From NCBI RefSeq assembly GCF_030435705.1, contig NZ_CP129381.1, forward strand, positions 1,178,001 to 1,242,000: 64,000 bases of DNA, in the 5' to 3' direction. The translations under genes were made by a program, and so were the position numbers. Origin of the DNA: Rhizobium sp. SSA_523 (GTDB lineage: Bacteria; Pseudomonadota; Alphaproteobacteria; Rhizobiales; Rhizobiaceae). The notes below the pieces were generated by a model, which was not told the DNA's origin, did not search any database, and was given only the letters and a program-made list of their open reading frames with translations. Numbering within the stretch: the first letter of the stretch is position 1; the number at the start of each line of letters is the position of its first letter. Below, in pieces: positions 17,673-27,030 of the stretch.

Positions 17673-18650
17673 GTGTCGGCTGCGAGAGACTGGATGTTGC
17701 GTGTCTGCACAGGATTGATGATAGGGACGGCTGGAGCCGGATGCAGTTCTACGGGAACCGTCACGCGCCCGGTCACTCCCTCTCTGGTTGCCGACGAGCA
17801 GGCGCTGGCCCTGCCGCCTCCCGGCGGACCGGCAGTTGTCGGCGTGGTGGAGCGGCCGCGCGGCAATGGCGTCGAACAGGTGATCTCTCTGGCCACCACC
17901 GCACGCGTGACGGGGCAGAACTTTCTCAAAATCGAATTTTTCGGCGCCGATGTCTCGCGCGGTCCCACAGCCTCGTTTCGCACGGTGCAGGAAAGAGCAA
18001 TTCTCAGGGAAGCGGCGGCGGCCATTCCGGGCGTACGCCTCGCGCGCCGCTCCACCTTCCTGCAGAACAGCTACGGCCCCTTTGCCTATGCCGCCGGCCG
18101 AAGCGGACTTGGCGACACCTGCATCTATGCCTGGCAGCAGATCCGTGCCAGCGCCACGCAGGGCGCGATCGGCCGCAATTTCGGCATGATCCAGGTGCGC
18201 TGGAGGCTTTGCGACAGCTTTGCCAGCGAAGAACAGCTGCTCAGCGCGGTCTATGGCTATACCATTACCGGCAGCTTCGAAGGGCAGGCCTGGAACCCCT
18301 TCGGCGAGCCAAACCCGGTTGATCCGCGCCTTGGCCGCACCGGCTATCCCATCTATCCGGGACAGGAGGCGTCCTCTGGCGCCCTTCCCATGGGCTATGC
18401 CGGCGGCATCGATCCGCGACGCACGGCAGCGATTTCAAGACCGCCTGCAGCGAGGCCTCTCGCGGCGTCCGCTCCGCCGGCACTGCCGGCCCCAGCTCTG
18501 CGTGAGACGGGACCGCGCGTTCCCAGTCCCGCCCGATGGACCAACAGCGCCGGTGCGGAGCCTTCCGCAGCGGCCGATCAGCAACCGACAGTGAAGCGGC
18601 CAGCCGTCACGGTGCCTTCACCGAAGGAAATCTCAACGTCCCGACCATGA
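17673..18650 (+). CDS. bcsN: Cellulose biosynthesis protein BcsN
   Basis: 325 residues from a GTG preceded by GGGAAGGGCGACGAC. The N-terminus looks like a lipoprotein signal (GLMIGTAGAGC, lipobox Cys24). The middle contains conserved-looking stretches such as GQNFLKIEFFGADVSRGP and DTCIYAWQQI, and the C-terminal 90 residues are Pro/Ala-rich. BcsN is a subunit of unknown biochemical role found in rhizobial and Agrobacterium (type III) cellulose operons. It lies 70 bases upstream of bcsA on the same strand. Assignment rests on recognition plus operon position. Confidence 0.82.
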   Translation: MSAARDWMLRVCTGLMIGTAGAGCSSTGTVTRPVTPSLVADEQALALPPPGGPAVVGVVERPRGNGVEQVISLATTARVTGQNFLKIEFFGADVSRGPTASFRTVQERAILREAAAAIPGVRLARRSTFLQNSYGPFAYAAGRSGLGDTCIYAWQQIRASATQGAIGRNFGMIQVRWRLCDSFASEEQLLSAVYGYTITGSFEGQAWNPFGEPNPVDPRLGRTGYPIYPGQEASSGALPMGYAGGIDPRRTAAISRPPAARPLAASAPPALPAPALRETGPRVPSPARWTNSAGAEPSAAADQQPTVKRPAVTVPSPKEISTSRP

Positions 18651-18720
18651 TGGCGGGCGTCAACAACAGGCGTATTTCCGGCGGCATCAGCGGCCGGCCC
18701 CTTCGCGCCGAAGGATGTCG

Positions 18721-20901
18721 ATGCAGAAAGCCCGTAGCGTATTCTTGTGGGCGGTCGTGGCTATTTTTGAAATCGCCCTGATCACGCTTCCCGTCAGCCT
18801 CCAGGCGCAGTTGATCGCCGGCATCAGCGTGGTGACGCTGATGGGCGTCATCAAGATCCTGAACGCACAGGGCACATGGCGGCTGGTCTCGCTGGCGCTC
18901 GGCATCGGGATCGTGCTGCGCTACGTCTATTGGCGCACGACGGAGACGCTGCCGCCGATCGATCAGCTGCAGGACTTCATTCCCGGAATGCTGCTCTATC
19001 TGGCGGAGATGTACAATGTGCTGATGCTCGCTTTGAGCCTCTTCATCGTTGCCATGCCTCTGCCGCCTCGCCCGTCGCGCAAGGATGACATCGGTGATCT
19101 TCCGGATGTCGATGTCTTCATTCCCACCTATAACGAAGATTCCAAGCTGCTGGCCAATACCGTTGCAGCGGCGAAGGCCATGGATTATCCGGCTGACAAA
19201 TTGCATGTCTGGTTGCTGGATGACGGCGGCACAGAGCAGAAGCGACATGCAACGGACGTTGCAGCGGCCGAGGCCGCCCGCGAGCGCCATCAGGACCTCT
19301 CCGAACTCTGCCGGACTCTCGGCGCGCATTACCTCACCCGCGAGCGCAACGAGCATGCAAAGGCCGGCAATCTCAACAACGGCCTTGCCCATTCCACCGG
19401 CGAACTCGTGGCGGTCTTCGATGCCGACCACGCGCCGGCGCGGGATTTCCTGCGCGAGACCGTCGGATATTTCGGCGAAGATTCGAAGCTGTTCCTCGTC
19501 CAGACCCCGCATTTCTTCATCAATCCCGATCCCCTGGAGCGGAACCTGCAGACCTTCGACAAGATGCCGAGCGAGAATGAAATGTTCTATGGCATCATCC
19601 AGCGCGGGCTGGACAAGTGGAATGCCGCCTTCTTCTGCGGCTCGGCAGCGGTGCTCAGCCGCAGAGCCTTGGAACAGACCGGCGGGTTTTCCGGCCTCAG
19701 TATCACTGAGGATTGCGAAACGGCGCTTGCGCTCCACAGCGCCGGATGGAACAGCGTCTATGTTGACAAGCCGCTGATTGCCGGACTGCAGCCCGCCACC
19801 TTTGCCAGCTTCATCGGCCAGCGCAGCCGGTGGGCGCAGGGCATGATGCAGATCCTGCGTTTCCGCTTCCCGCTCTTCAAGCGCGGCCTCAGCCTGCCAC
19901 AGCGGCTCTGCTATATGTCGTCGACGCTGTTCTGGCTGTTTCCCTTCACCCGGGCGACCTTCCTGTTCGCGCCGCTTTTCTATCTGCTCTTCGACCTGCA
20001 GATCTTCATCGCCTCAGGCGGCGATTTTCTCGCCTATACGCTGTCCTACCTGATCGTGAACCTGATGATGCAGAACTATCTCTATGGCTCCTTCCGCTGG
20101 CCATGGATCTCCGAACTCTATGAATATGTGCAAACGGTCCATCTGCTGCCGGCCGTGGTCTCGGTCATGCTCAATCCCCGCAAACCGACCTTCAAGGTCA
20201 CGGCGAAGGACGAATCGATTGCCGTCAGCCGCCTGTCCGAAATCAGCCGGCCCTTCTTTGTGATCTTCGCCGTTCTGGCGGCCGTCACGGTCTACGGCGT
20301 CTATCGCATCTATACCGAGCCCTATAAGGCCGACATCACCCTGGTCGTCACCGGCTGGAACATGCTCAATCTCGTCCTTGCCGGCTGCGCGCTCGGCGTT
20401 GTGGCCGAGCGGCGGGAGAGGGCGGGATCGCGCCGGGTGAAGCTGCAACGGCGCTGCGAAGTGGTGATAGACGATCGGCCCTATGTCGCCTCCATCGAGG
20501 ATGTCTCGGTGGGCGGCGCCCAGCTGCATATCTTCGCCAGGCAGGTCCCGGGCATCGCCAAGGGCAAGACGGCCTTGCTGCGCTTCGAGCCGCACGGGCT
20601 GACCACGAAGGAGACCCTGCCGATCGTGGTGCGAAGCGTCGAACCCTCCGGCGACTTGACGATTATCGGTTGCCAGTATCAGCCGGCCGGGCCGCTGGAT
20701 CATCGCTGGATCGCCGATCTGATCTTCGCCAATTCCCGCCAGTGGACGCAGTTCCAGGAGTCCCGGCGCAAAAATCCCGGCATCGTCAAGGGCAGCCTGA
20801 TCTTCCTCAGCGTGGCGCTCTACCAGACCAGTCGCGGGCTCGTCTATTTCCTGCGCGGGCGAGGCAGCGCCAATGCCGCCGCACGGGAGACCGCAAGATG
20901 A
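18721..20901 (+). CDS. bcsA: Cellulose synthase catalytic subunit (UDP-forming)
   Basis: 726 residues; the ATG at 18721 is preferred over 18715 because GAAGGA fits its spacing. This inner-membrane GT2 glycosyltransferase polymerises UDP-glucose. N-terminal TM helices come first, then the catalytic motifs LLDDGG (about 165), FDADHAP (about 233), TED (about 329) and QRSRW (about 368). Further TM helices follow. A C-terminal PilZ domain (about 565-665) has an RxxxR-like RAGSR and DVSVGG, so c-di-GMP activation is expected. It overlaps bcsB by four bases. All catalytic and PilZ residues looked for are present, so the synthase should be active. Confidence 0.97.
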   Translation: MQKARSVFLWAVVAIFEIALITLPVSLQAQLIAGISVVTLMGVIKILNAQGTWRLVSLALGIGIVLRYVYWRTTETLPPIDQLQDFIPGMLLYLAEMYNVLMLALSLFIVAMPLPPRPSRKDDIGDLPDVDVFIPTYNEDSKLLANTVAAAKAMDYPADKLHVWLLDDGGTEQKRHATDVAAAEAARERHQDLSELCRTLGAHYLTRERNEHAKAGNLNNGLAHSTGELVAVFDADHAPARDFLRETVGYFGEDSKLFLVQTPHFFINPDPLERNLQTFDKMPSENEMFYGIIQRGLDKWNAAFFCGSAAVLSRRALEQTGGFSGLSITEDCETALALHSAGWNSVYVDKPLIAGLQPATFASFIGQRSRWAQGMMQILRFRFPLFKRGLSLPQRLCYMSSTLFWLFPFTRATFLFAPLFYLLFDLQIFIASGGDFLAYTLSYLIVNLMMQNYLYGSFRWPWISELYEYVQTVHLLPAVVSVMLNPRKPTFKVTAKDESIAVSRLSEISRPFFVIFAVLAAVTVYGVYRIYTEPYKADITLVVTGWNMLNLVLAGCALGVVAERRERAGSRRVKLQRRCEVVIDDRPYVASIEDVSVGGAQLHIFARQVPGIAKGKTALLRFEPHGLTTKETLPIVVRSVEPSGDLTIIGCQYQPAGPLDHRWIADLIFANSRQWTQFQESRRKNPGIVKGSLIFLSVALYQTSRGLVYFLRGRGSANAAARETAR

Positions 20902-23492
20902 CGCTTGTCGTGACGAGAGCTCTGCCGATCCTCATCTGCCTTCTCGCTCTGCCGGGTCTTGCGATCGCCCAGACCCTGCCCTTCGACATGTCGCCGGAAA
21001 GACCTTCCGAGCGTGATCCGCTTCCGCAGATGCCGCGCCCGACACCCGTTTCTCCGAGGAACGACCCCCCATCCGATCGGACAGACGGTCAACCCCCCGG
21101 GCAACCCCCCGGGCAACCTCCTGAGAAACCCCGAGAGCCGTCGCCAGGGCAGTCCCCAGAGCAATCCACAGGACAGCCAACGGGCCAATCGTCCGGGCGG
21201 GGCGCCGAGCAGCCTTCTTCGCCGCAATCGGACGGGCCGGAGGCGCCTGATACTTCGCCACCGGTGACACGGTCGACGCCGCCGCGCCGGCCGGGGCAAA
21301 CGGCACCACGCGAGGCCCCAACGCCACCGGCAGTGCTGGTGGAAGGCCAGCGCCGCTATCTCATACCGTCGGAGAGCGTCGCCCTTTCCGGGGAATATAG
21401 CCGGCGCGCCTGGTCCTTCTACCTGACCTCAGAGCAGGCAAAGGCTTCCTCTTCCCTGCATCTGGCCTATCAAAATGCGATAGTTGTCGCTCCGGAGGCG
21501 TCGACCCTGTCGCTCTTCATCAATAACCGACGCGTCGGCGAGGAAAAAATCAGCGCGCCGACAGGCGTAAGATCGGTTCGCTGGGTGATCCCTGCCGGCC
21601 TTCTGCGCCCCGGCAGCAACGACATCGAGCTGCTCGCCAACCAGAGGCATCGCACCGATTGCGATATTCGCTCCACCTATGACCTGTGGACCGAGATCGA
21701 CAGCGCCGAGACCTATCTCCAGTTCGCACCGGATATTGCTTCGGCCAATTCCGCGGTCGAAGCCGTCAACGCGCTTGGCGCCGATGCCGAGGGGTTGACG
21801 CATTTCCAGATGGTCGTGCCGTCGATCGGCCCCATCGAGGAGCTATCGCCTCTCCTCAAACTCTCCCAGGGCCTGTCCGTGATGAGCGGCATGCCCAATC
21901 CGCAATTCTCCTTCCAGCAGGGCCTGCCGCAGCAGGTCGCCACGCCGGGGCGCCTGACCATTGCGATCGGCACGGCGGCGAAGCTGCAAACTGTCGTGCC
22001 TGCCATGCCGCCGGGTGCCGAGACCGGTCCGGTCAGCGCCGTGACGCGAGCGGCGGACGGCAAGAGCAGCCTTCTCGTCTTCACCGGGCCAACCTGGGCT
22101 GCCGTCAGCAGCGCCATCGATGCCTTCCTGGCACCGGTGACCCGCCCGCCTTCGCTGCGGCGGGACTCCATGTCCAATGAGCGGTGGGTCCGGCCCAATG
22201 CGCCCTTCGTCTTTGGCGGCGAACGCCTGTCCTTCGCGCAGTTAGGCATTCCGACGAGCGAATTTGCTGGCCGGCGTTTCCGCGTTGGCTTCGATGTCGC
22301 GGTGCCCTCCGATTTCTATGCCGGTGCTTATGGCGAAGCCACGCTCTATCTCGATGCCGCCTATGGCGCCTCGGTTGCGGCCGGCAGCCATATCGATGTC
22401 TATGTCAACGGAAACATCGCCTCCACGGTGCCGGTGACGGAGGAGGGCGGCGGCATATTGCGCCAGTCGCCGATCCGCATCACCATGCGGCATCTGCGCC
22501 CCGGCATCAATCACATCGAACTGGAAGCCATCCTTCTCTCCAAGGCCGACAGTGCCTGCGTTCCCGGCAGCAATGCCTCCGCGGATGCCCGTTTCGCACT
22601 CTTCGACACATCCACCTTCCACATGCCGGATTATGCCCGGATCGGCCAGACGCCGAACCTCTCGGCCCTTTCCGGAACCGGCTTTCCCTATAGCCGCCAG
22701 CAGGCCTCCACTGCGCTTTTCATGGACAGGATCGATGCCGACATGCTCTCGGCGGCGGCCAATTTCTTCGGCAAGACGGCGCAGATCTCCGGAGCGCCGA
22801 TCCCCATCGAGCCGGTTTCGGCGGCCAATGCGGTGGGCGGCCGCAATGCGATCTATATCGGCTCGGCCGGACAGCTTCCGACCAATGTCCTTTCCCAGCT
22901 GAACCTTGATCCGGATCTCGCCGCAGGCTGGACACCGGCCAATGCGGAGGACCCGGCGGAAGGTGCCGGGACCGCCTCCATGGAAGCCTGGCGCAACAGG
23001 CTGCAAGGCGGCTATATCAGTCAGTCGGCCGCAACCTTCCAGGAATGGCTGCAGGCCAAGCTCGACTTTTCGGAAGGCGCCCTGCGCTTCCTGCCCGGCA
23101 AGGAAGTCGTCTTCCGGCCGGATGAGGATGACGATCTTCTTCTCGCGCAGGGTACCGGAGTGAACGGTGCCGGCATATGGACGGTTCTGACCGCCCCCAA
23201 TTCCCAGGAACTGCGGCTTTCGACCAGCAAGCTGGTCCAGGACAGCATATGGCAGCAGATCGAAGGCCGCGTCTTCAGCTATGCCCGCGCCACCAATGAA
23301 GTTTCCGTGCAGGAGGCGAGAATGCTGTCCTTCCTGCCGCCGATCAATCGCACCCTGCAGAACTACCGGCTGATTGCTGCAAACTGGCTCTCCAGCAATC
23401 TTCTATCCTATGCGCTGGCAATCGTGCTGGCATCTTGTCTGCTTGGGGCGACCACCGCTACCCTGCTGAGATGGTTGGGGAGGCGAAGATGA
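20898..23492 (+). CDS. bcsB: Cellulose synthase periplasmic subunit BcsB
   Basis: 864 residues. The ATG overlaps the bcsA stop (ATGA). A Sec signal peptide ends near residue 24 (LPGLAIA). Then comes an unusual Gln/Pro/Ser-rich linker at about 45-130 with repeated GQPP/GQS units. The carbohydrate-binding and flavodoxin-like domains follow (SLFINNRRVGEEK, then LDAAYGASVAAGSHIDVYVN). A C-terminal TM helix (LLSYALAIVLASCLLGATT) anchors it to the inner membrane beside BcsA. It guides the nascent glucan through the periplasm. Confidence 0.95.
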   Translation: MTLVVTRALPILICLLALPGLAIAQTLPFDMSPERPSERDPLPQMPRPTPVSPRNDPPSDRTDGQPPGQPPGQPPEKPREPSPGQSPEQSTGQPTGQSSGRGAEQPSSPQSDGPEAPDTSPPVTRSTPPRRPGQTAPREAPTPPAVLVEGQRRYLIPSESVALSGEYSRRAWSFYLTSEQAKASSSLHLAYQNAIVVAPEASTLSLFINNRRVGEEKISAPTGVRSVRWVIPAGLLRPGSNDIELLANQRHRTDCDIRSTYDLWTEIDSAETYLQFAPDIASANSAVEAVNALGADAEGLTHFQMVVPSIGPIEELSPLLKLSQGLSVMSGMPNPQFSFQQGLPQQVATPGRLTIAIGTAAKLQTVVPAMPPGAETGPVSAVTRAADGKSSLLVFTGPTWAAVSSAIDAFLAPVTRPPSLRRDSMSNERWVRPNAPFVFGGERLSFAQLGIPTSEFAGRRFRVGFDVAVPSDFYAGAYGEATLYLDAAYGASVAAGSHIDVYVNGNIASTVPVTEEGGGILRQSPIRITMRHLRPGINHIELEAILLSKADSACVPGSNASADARFALFDTSTFHMPDYARIGQTPNLSALSGTGFPYSRQQASTALFMDRIDADMLSAAANFFGKTAQISGAPIPIEPVSAANAVGGRNAIYIGSAGQLPTNVLSQLNLDPDLAAGWTPANAEDPAEGAGTASMEAWRNRLQGGYISQSAATFQEWLQAKLDFSEGALRFLPGKEVVFRPDEDDDLLLAQGTGVNGAGIWTVLTAPNSQELRLSTSKLVQDSIWQQIEGRVFSYARATNEVSVQEARMLSFLPPINRTLQNYRLIAANWLSSNLLSYALAIVLASCLLGATTATLLRWLGRRR

Positions 23493-24538
23493 TGACGAAA
23501 TGGCTGATCATGGTGCTGACACTGACAGGCCTCCTGGCATCGAACTTTCCAGCCGCCGCCCAGCAGGGCTCGCTGGAGAAGCCGCTCTGGCAGACCTACA
23601 AGACCCGTTTTCTCGATGCCAGCGGCCGCATCGTCGATAATGCCAATGGCGGCATCAGCCATAGCGAAGGACAGGGCTACGGCCTGCTGCTGGCCTTCTT
23701 CGCCGATAGTCCCTCGGATTTTGCACAGATCTGGTCCTTCACCAAGACCGAACTGATGATCCGCGATGATGGCCTTGCCGCCTGGAGATGGGATCCGGCA
23801 AGCGAGCCGCACGTGACGGATCTGAACAATGCCTCCGATGGCGACCTGCTGATCGCCTATGCTCTCGCTCTGGCGGGCGCGGCCTGGGACCGCGACGACT
23901 ACCTGGCCAGCGCGGCAGGGATTGCCCGCGCCGTTCTGTCCAATCTCGTCGTCGAACGCGGAGGACGCATGCTGCTCCTGCCGGCGGCGCAGGGGTTCGA
24001 TTCCGGCGACCGCGCCGACGGCCCGGTGATCAACCCCTCCTACTGGATCTTCGAAACCTTTCCCGTCATGGCCATACTGGCGCCCTCCGACAAATGGTCG
24101 AGGTTGGAGCGGGACGGATTGGCGCTCCTTCCCACCCTGGCCTTCGGGCCGCGCAAGCTCCCGGCGGAATGGGTCAGTCTTGCCCGGCAGCCAAAGCCGG
24201 CGGACGGTTTTGCCGCCGAATTCGGTTACAATGCCATCCGCATTCCGCTCTACCTGTTGCGCGCCGGTCCGGATCATCTCGCTCTGGCCTCCCGCCTGCA
24301 GCAGGCCATCACCGTGGATGGGACCATTCCCGCAATCATCGATCTCGAGAATGGCGCGCCGAAGGAGCGGCTGACCGATCCGGGTTATGCTTTCGTTAAC
24401 CATATTATGGCCTGTGTTAGCAGTGGGACGCGTGTGCCGAACCCCGCCCGTGAGCTGACGTCAGAGTTCTATTATCCGGCAACTCTGCATCTGCTTGGTC
24501 TTGCTTATGTCGTGGAGAAACATCCGTCGTGTCTCTGA
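23489..24538 (+). CDS. bcsZ: Periplasmic endo-1,4-beta-glucanase BcsZ (GH8)
   Basis: 349 residues; the ATG overlaps the bcsB stop, with GGGGAGGCGAAG just upstream. A signal peptide ends near residue 24 (FPAAAQ). GH8 features: Glu60 in GISHSEGQGYGLLLA is the likely proton donor, and ASDGDLLIAYAL (Asp117/Asp119) matches the family signature. It cuts cellulose during export and is needed for proper fibre formation in many species. In Agrobacterium the equivalent is named celC. Confidence 0.95.
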   Translation: MMTKWLIMVLTLTGLLASNFPAAAQQGSLEKPLWQTYKTRFLDASGRIVDNANGGISHSEGQGYGLLLAFFADSPSDFAQIWSFTKTELMIRDDGLAAWRWDPASEPHVTDLNNASDGDLLIAYALALAGAAWDRDDYLASAAGIARAVLSNLVVERGGRMLLLPAAQGFDSGDRADGPVINPSYWIFETFPVMAILAPSDKWSRLERDGLALLPTLAFGPRKLPAEWVSLARQPKPADGFAAEFGYNAIRIPLYLLRAGPDHLALASRLQQAITVDGTIPAIIDLENGAPKERLTDPGYAFVNHIMACVSSGTRVPNPARELTSEFYYPATLHLLGLAYVVEKHPSCL

Positions 24539-26877
24539 ACCTCTCCATGCTGCTGGCCTTTGCTACCGTGTCTGCGGGCCTGGTCGTTCTTGAGCCGATG
24601 GTGCCCTGGGGATCCGGTGTCCCGGCCAAGGCACAGGCAGCGGAGGCAGTGGCTGCGGCGCCGCCGATTGCCAACAATGGGCCTGCCCTGTACCTCGTGG
24701 CAGAAGACGACCAAGCCTTGCCTGCGCTCGATGGTGTCGCACAAGGCATCCGCGCCCTGCGGCAGCAAGGGAGCATGACACGAGAGGCTGCGCCGGCCAC
24801 GCCGGCTGCGCCTCTGCCGCTTTTCCAGGTCAGCCAGCTTGAGACGGCGCAAGCCGGGGCCGTTCCGCCGGCCGCTGCACCCCGTACCGGCACGGAGGTG
24901 GATGAAACGGCGCTCCGCTATTTCGCCGCACAGGGTGACACCGCCCGGTTGGCCGCCGAGATCGCGCGCCTGCGGCAGCTTTACCCGAACTGGACCCCGC
25001 CGGCCGATCCCCTCGCCGTTCCGCAAAACAACGACCGGCAATTGGAGGAGATGTGGCAGCTCTACGCCGAAGGACGCTATCCGGAGGTCCGCAAGGCGAT
25101 CGTCGCGCGTCAGGCGGCCGATCCGGCCTGGGAGCCGCCGGCCGATCTTCTGGACCGGCTGCAGATCGCCGAAGCGCGCAGCCGCCTCGTCAACGCCTCC
25201 AATCTCAAGCAATACCAGACCGTCATCGATGTCGGCGCCGCCAACCCGCCGCTGCTGAACTGCAGCGAGGTGGATGTGCTCTGGCGCGTTGCAGAGGCAT
25301 TTTCGCGAACGGAACGCCCACAGCGCGCCGTCGATGCCTATAGCTATATCCTCACCAATTGCGCCAATCAGGCCGAGCGGCTGGCAACGCTGCAGAAGGC
25401 AGCGGACACTCTGCCCTATGATCGTGTTCAGCCGCTGCTGGCGCTGGAAAAGCCGAACGAGGCCGGCGCCAGGGAATTCGACGCGATCCGCGACGACCTG
25501 GCACGTCGGTTCGTCGCCGCGGCGAATGAGGAGCCGTCGCTCCAGATTGCACAGGAGTATATCGATCGCCTGCAGGCATCCGCCAGGGCAGACGGCCCGG
25601 CCTCCGACTCCGTGCTGCTTGGATGGTATTTCCTGCGGCGGGACAATGCCGACGAGGCCGTGACCTGGTTCCGGCGCGCCCGCGAGCGGGAAGACAGCCC
25701 GAACGCCACGCAGGGCCTGGCGCTGGCGCTGCTGGAGCAGGACAAGCCAGCCGAGGCGGAGGGCGTGCTCTATCCGTCGCGCAAGGCGTCGAAGGACGCC
25801 ATGGCGACCTATCTTGCCGCCACGGCCAACCTCCTGGCGCTCGATCCGCCGCCGACGATCGAGGAAACGATCCTCACGCGCATGGCTGAAACGGTGATCG
25901 CAGAGCGCTATGTTCCCTCCGCCCAGCAGTTCGGCTGGTACGCGCGGGCTTTCGATCAGCCGCAGACGGCTGCTCAATGGTTCGAAATGGCCCTGGAATG
26001 GGCGCCGCAGGACGAGCCTTCCGCCTATGGACTGGCGCTGACGCGGCTGCAGCTGAACGACCGGGCCGGTTTTGCGCAATTGCAGCAGAAATGGGCCAAG
26101 ACCTCGGCGCGGATTGCCGATCTGGAACGCCCGCCGGTCGGCGCGGGCCGCACGCAGAGCGCCAATGCGCCTCGCGCCACGCAAAGGACGCAAAGTGCCC
26201 AGAGAGCGCAGAGTGTCCAGAGCGCGCCGAGTGTCGAACCGCTTCGTCTGTCGCAGCCTGCGGCATCACGTGAGGTCTCGGCTGCGCAGCGCGCTCCGTC
26301 TCTGCCGGCCACGGCGCCTCTGCCGGCCGCTGCCAATTCAGGCCGCTCATCCTCCTCCTGCGCCTCGGCCGGCCGGTCCTCAGCAGGCTCTGCCCGCCTC
26401 TCGGCCGGTGCGGCGCTGCAACAGGGCTGGTGCCTGATGGAGCTGAACCGGCCGCTCGAAGCCGCCGACAGTTTCGGCGTGGCGTTGTCCAGCCAGGATC
26501 GCAGCATTAGCGAAGATGCCGCCTATGGGCAGAGCCTCGCCTATCTCCGGCTCGGCCTGACCGATCGCGCTGCCGTAGCGGCGACGCGGGCGCCGATGCG
26601 GGCGGCAAGAGCGCGCGAATTGCAGGCGTCGATTCTCGCGGACCGCGCCCTGCATGCCTTTCAGTCCGACCGGTACCGGGAGACGCTGCTCTATCTCGAC
26701 CAGAGGGCGCAGGTTCAGCAGGAGCCCGTCGACCTGATGGTGCTGCGGGCCTATAGCTATGTGAACCTCAACAGGACGAGCGAAGCCATGCGGCTGTTCG
26801 AAGCCGCCGCCGCCACCGGGAACCGCGACGCGAGCCGTGGCCTGGCGGATTTGCGCGATGCCCTCGATTTCAAATAA
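24529..26877 (+). CDS. bcsK: TPR-rich cellulose biosynthesis protein, BcsK-type
   Basis: 782 residues from a GTG overlapping the bcsZ stop by ten bases. A hydrophobic N-terminal segment (MLLAFATVSAGLVVLEPM) is probably a signal. Many helical pairs of TPR type follow (YAEGRYPEVRKAIVARQAAD, ALALLEQDKPAEAEGVLYPS, then a C-terminal set). A low-complexity Gln/Ser/Ala linker at about 545-625 separates two TPR blocks. Unlike E. coli BcsC (over 1100 residues) there is no sign of a C-terminal outer-membrane barrel. This fits BcsK, the TPR protein of type III operons; which protein forms the outer-membrane exit is unclear. Confidence 0.75.
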   Translation: MSLNLSMLLAFATVSAGLVVLEPMVPWGSGVPAKAQAAEAVAAAPPIANNGPALYLVAEDDQALPALDGVAQGIRALRQQGSMTREAAPATPAAPLPLFQVSQLETAQAGAVPPAAAPRTGTEVDETALRYFAAQGDTARLAAEIARLRQLYPNWTPPADPLAVPQNNDRQLEEMWQLYAEGRYPEVRKAIVARQAADPAWEPPADLLDRLQIAEARSRLVNASNLKQYQTVIDVGAANPPLLNCSEVDVLWRVAEAFSRTERPQRAVDAYSYILTNCANQAERLATLQKAADTLPYDRVQPLLALEKPNEAGAREFDAIRDDLARRFVAAANEEPSLQIAQEYIDRLQASARADGPASDSVLLGWYFLRRDNADEAVTWFRRAREREDSPNATQGLALALLEQDKPAEAEGVLYPSRKASKDAMATYLAATANLLALDPPPTIEETILTRMAETVIAERYVPSAQQFGWYARAFDQPQTAAQWFEMALEWAPQDEPSAYGLALTRLQLNDRAGFAQLQQKWAKTSARIADLERPPVGAGRTQSANAPRATQRTQSAQRAQSVQSAPSVEPLRLSQPAASREVSAAQRAPSLPATAPLPAAANSGRSSSSCASAGRSSAGSARLSAGAALQQGWCLMELNRPLEAADSFGVALSSQDRSISEDAAYGQSLAYLRLGLTDRAAVAATRAPMRAARARELQASILADRALHAFQSDRYRETLLYLDQRAQVQQEPVDLMVLRAYSYVNLNRTSEAMRLFEAAAATGNRDASRGLADLRDALDFK

Positions 26878-26995
26878 GGCTTTCACTTCGCGGGCCGCTC
26901 ATGATCTTCGGCTCGATGCTTTGCGGCGGGCCGACCTTTGGCGGCCGGAGAGTGCGGCGTTCGCAATGTTGCCGGCGTCGCGCTTGCCACCGTCA

Positions 26996-27030
26996 AGCTA
27001 GCGCGACGCCGCTTTGTCGTCAGGCTAGCT
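26996..27030. terminator. Stem-loop between convergent bcsK and paoC
   Basis: AGCTAGC (26996-27002) pairs perfectly with GCTAGCT (27024-27030). After a 2x2 internal mismatch, GACG pairs with CGTC, leaving a nine-base loop. It lies in the convergent gap and overlaps the paoC stop codon. There is no long T-tract, so it may be a bidirectional, imperfect terminator. Confidence 0.4.

Noticed and set aside
21080..21130. Tandem CCCCCCGGG units as a separate repeat element
   Set aside because: They simply encode the Pro/Gln-rich BcsB linker in frame.
24505..26193. A 562-codon minus-strand frame opposite bcsK
   Set aside because: It is an Arg/Gly-rich shadow without any family pattern, and it would conflict with the overlapping bcs operon.
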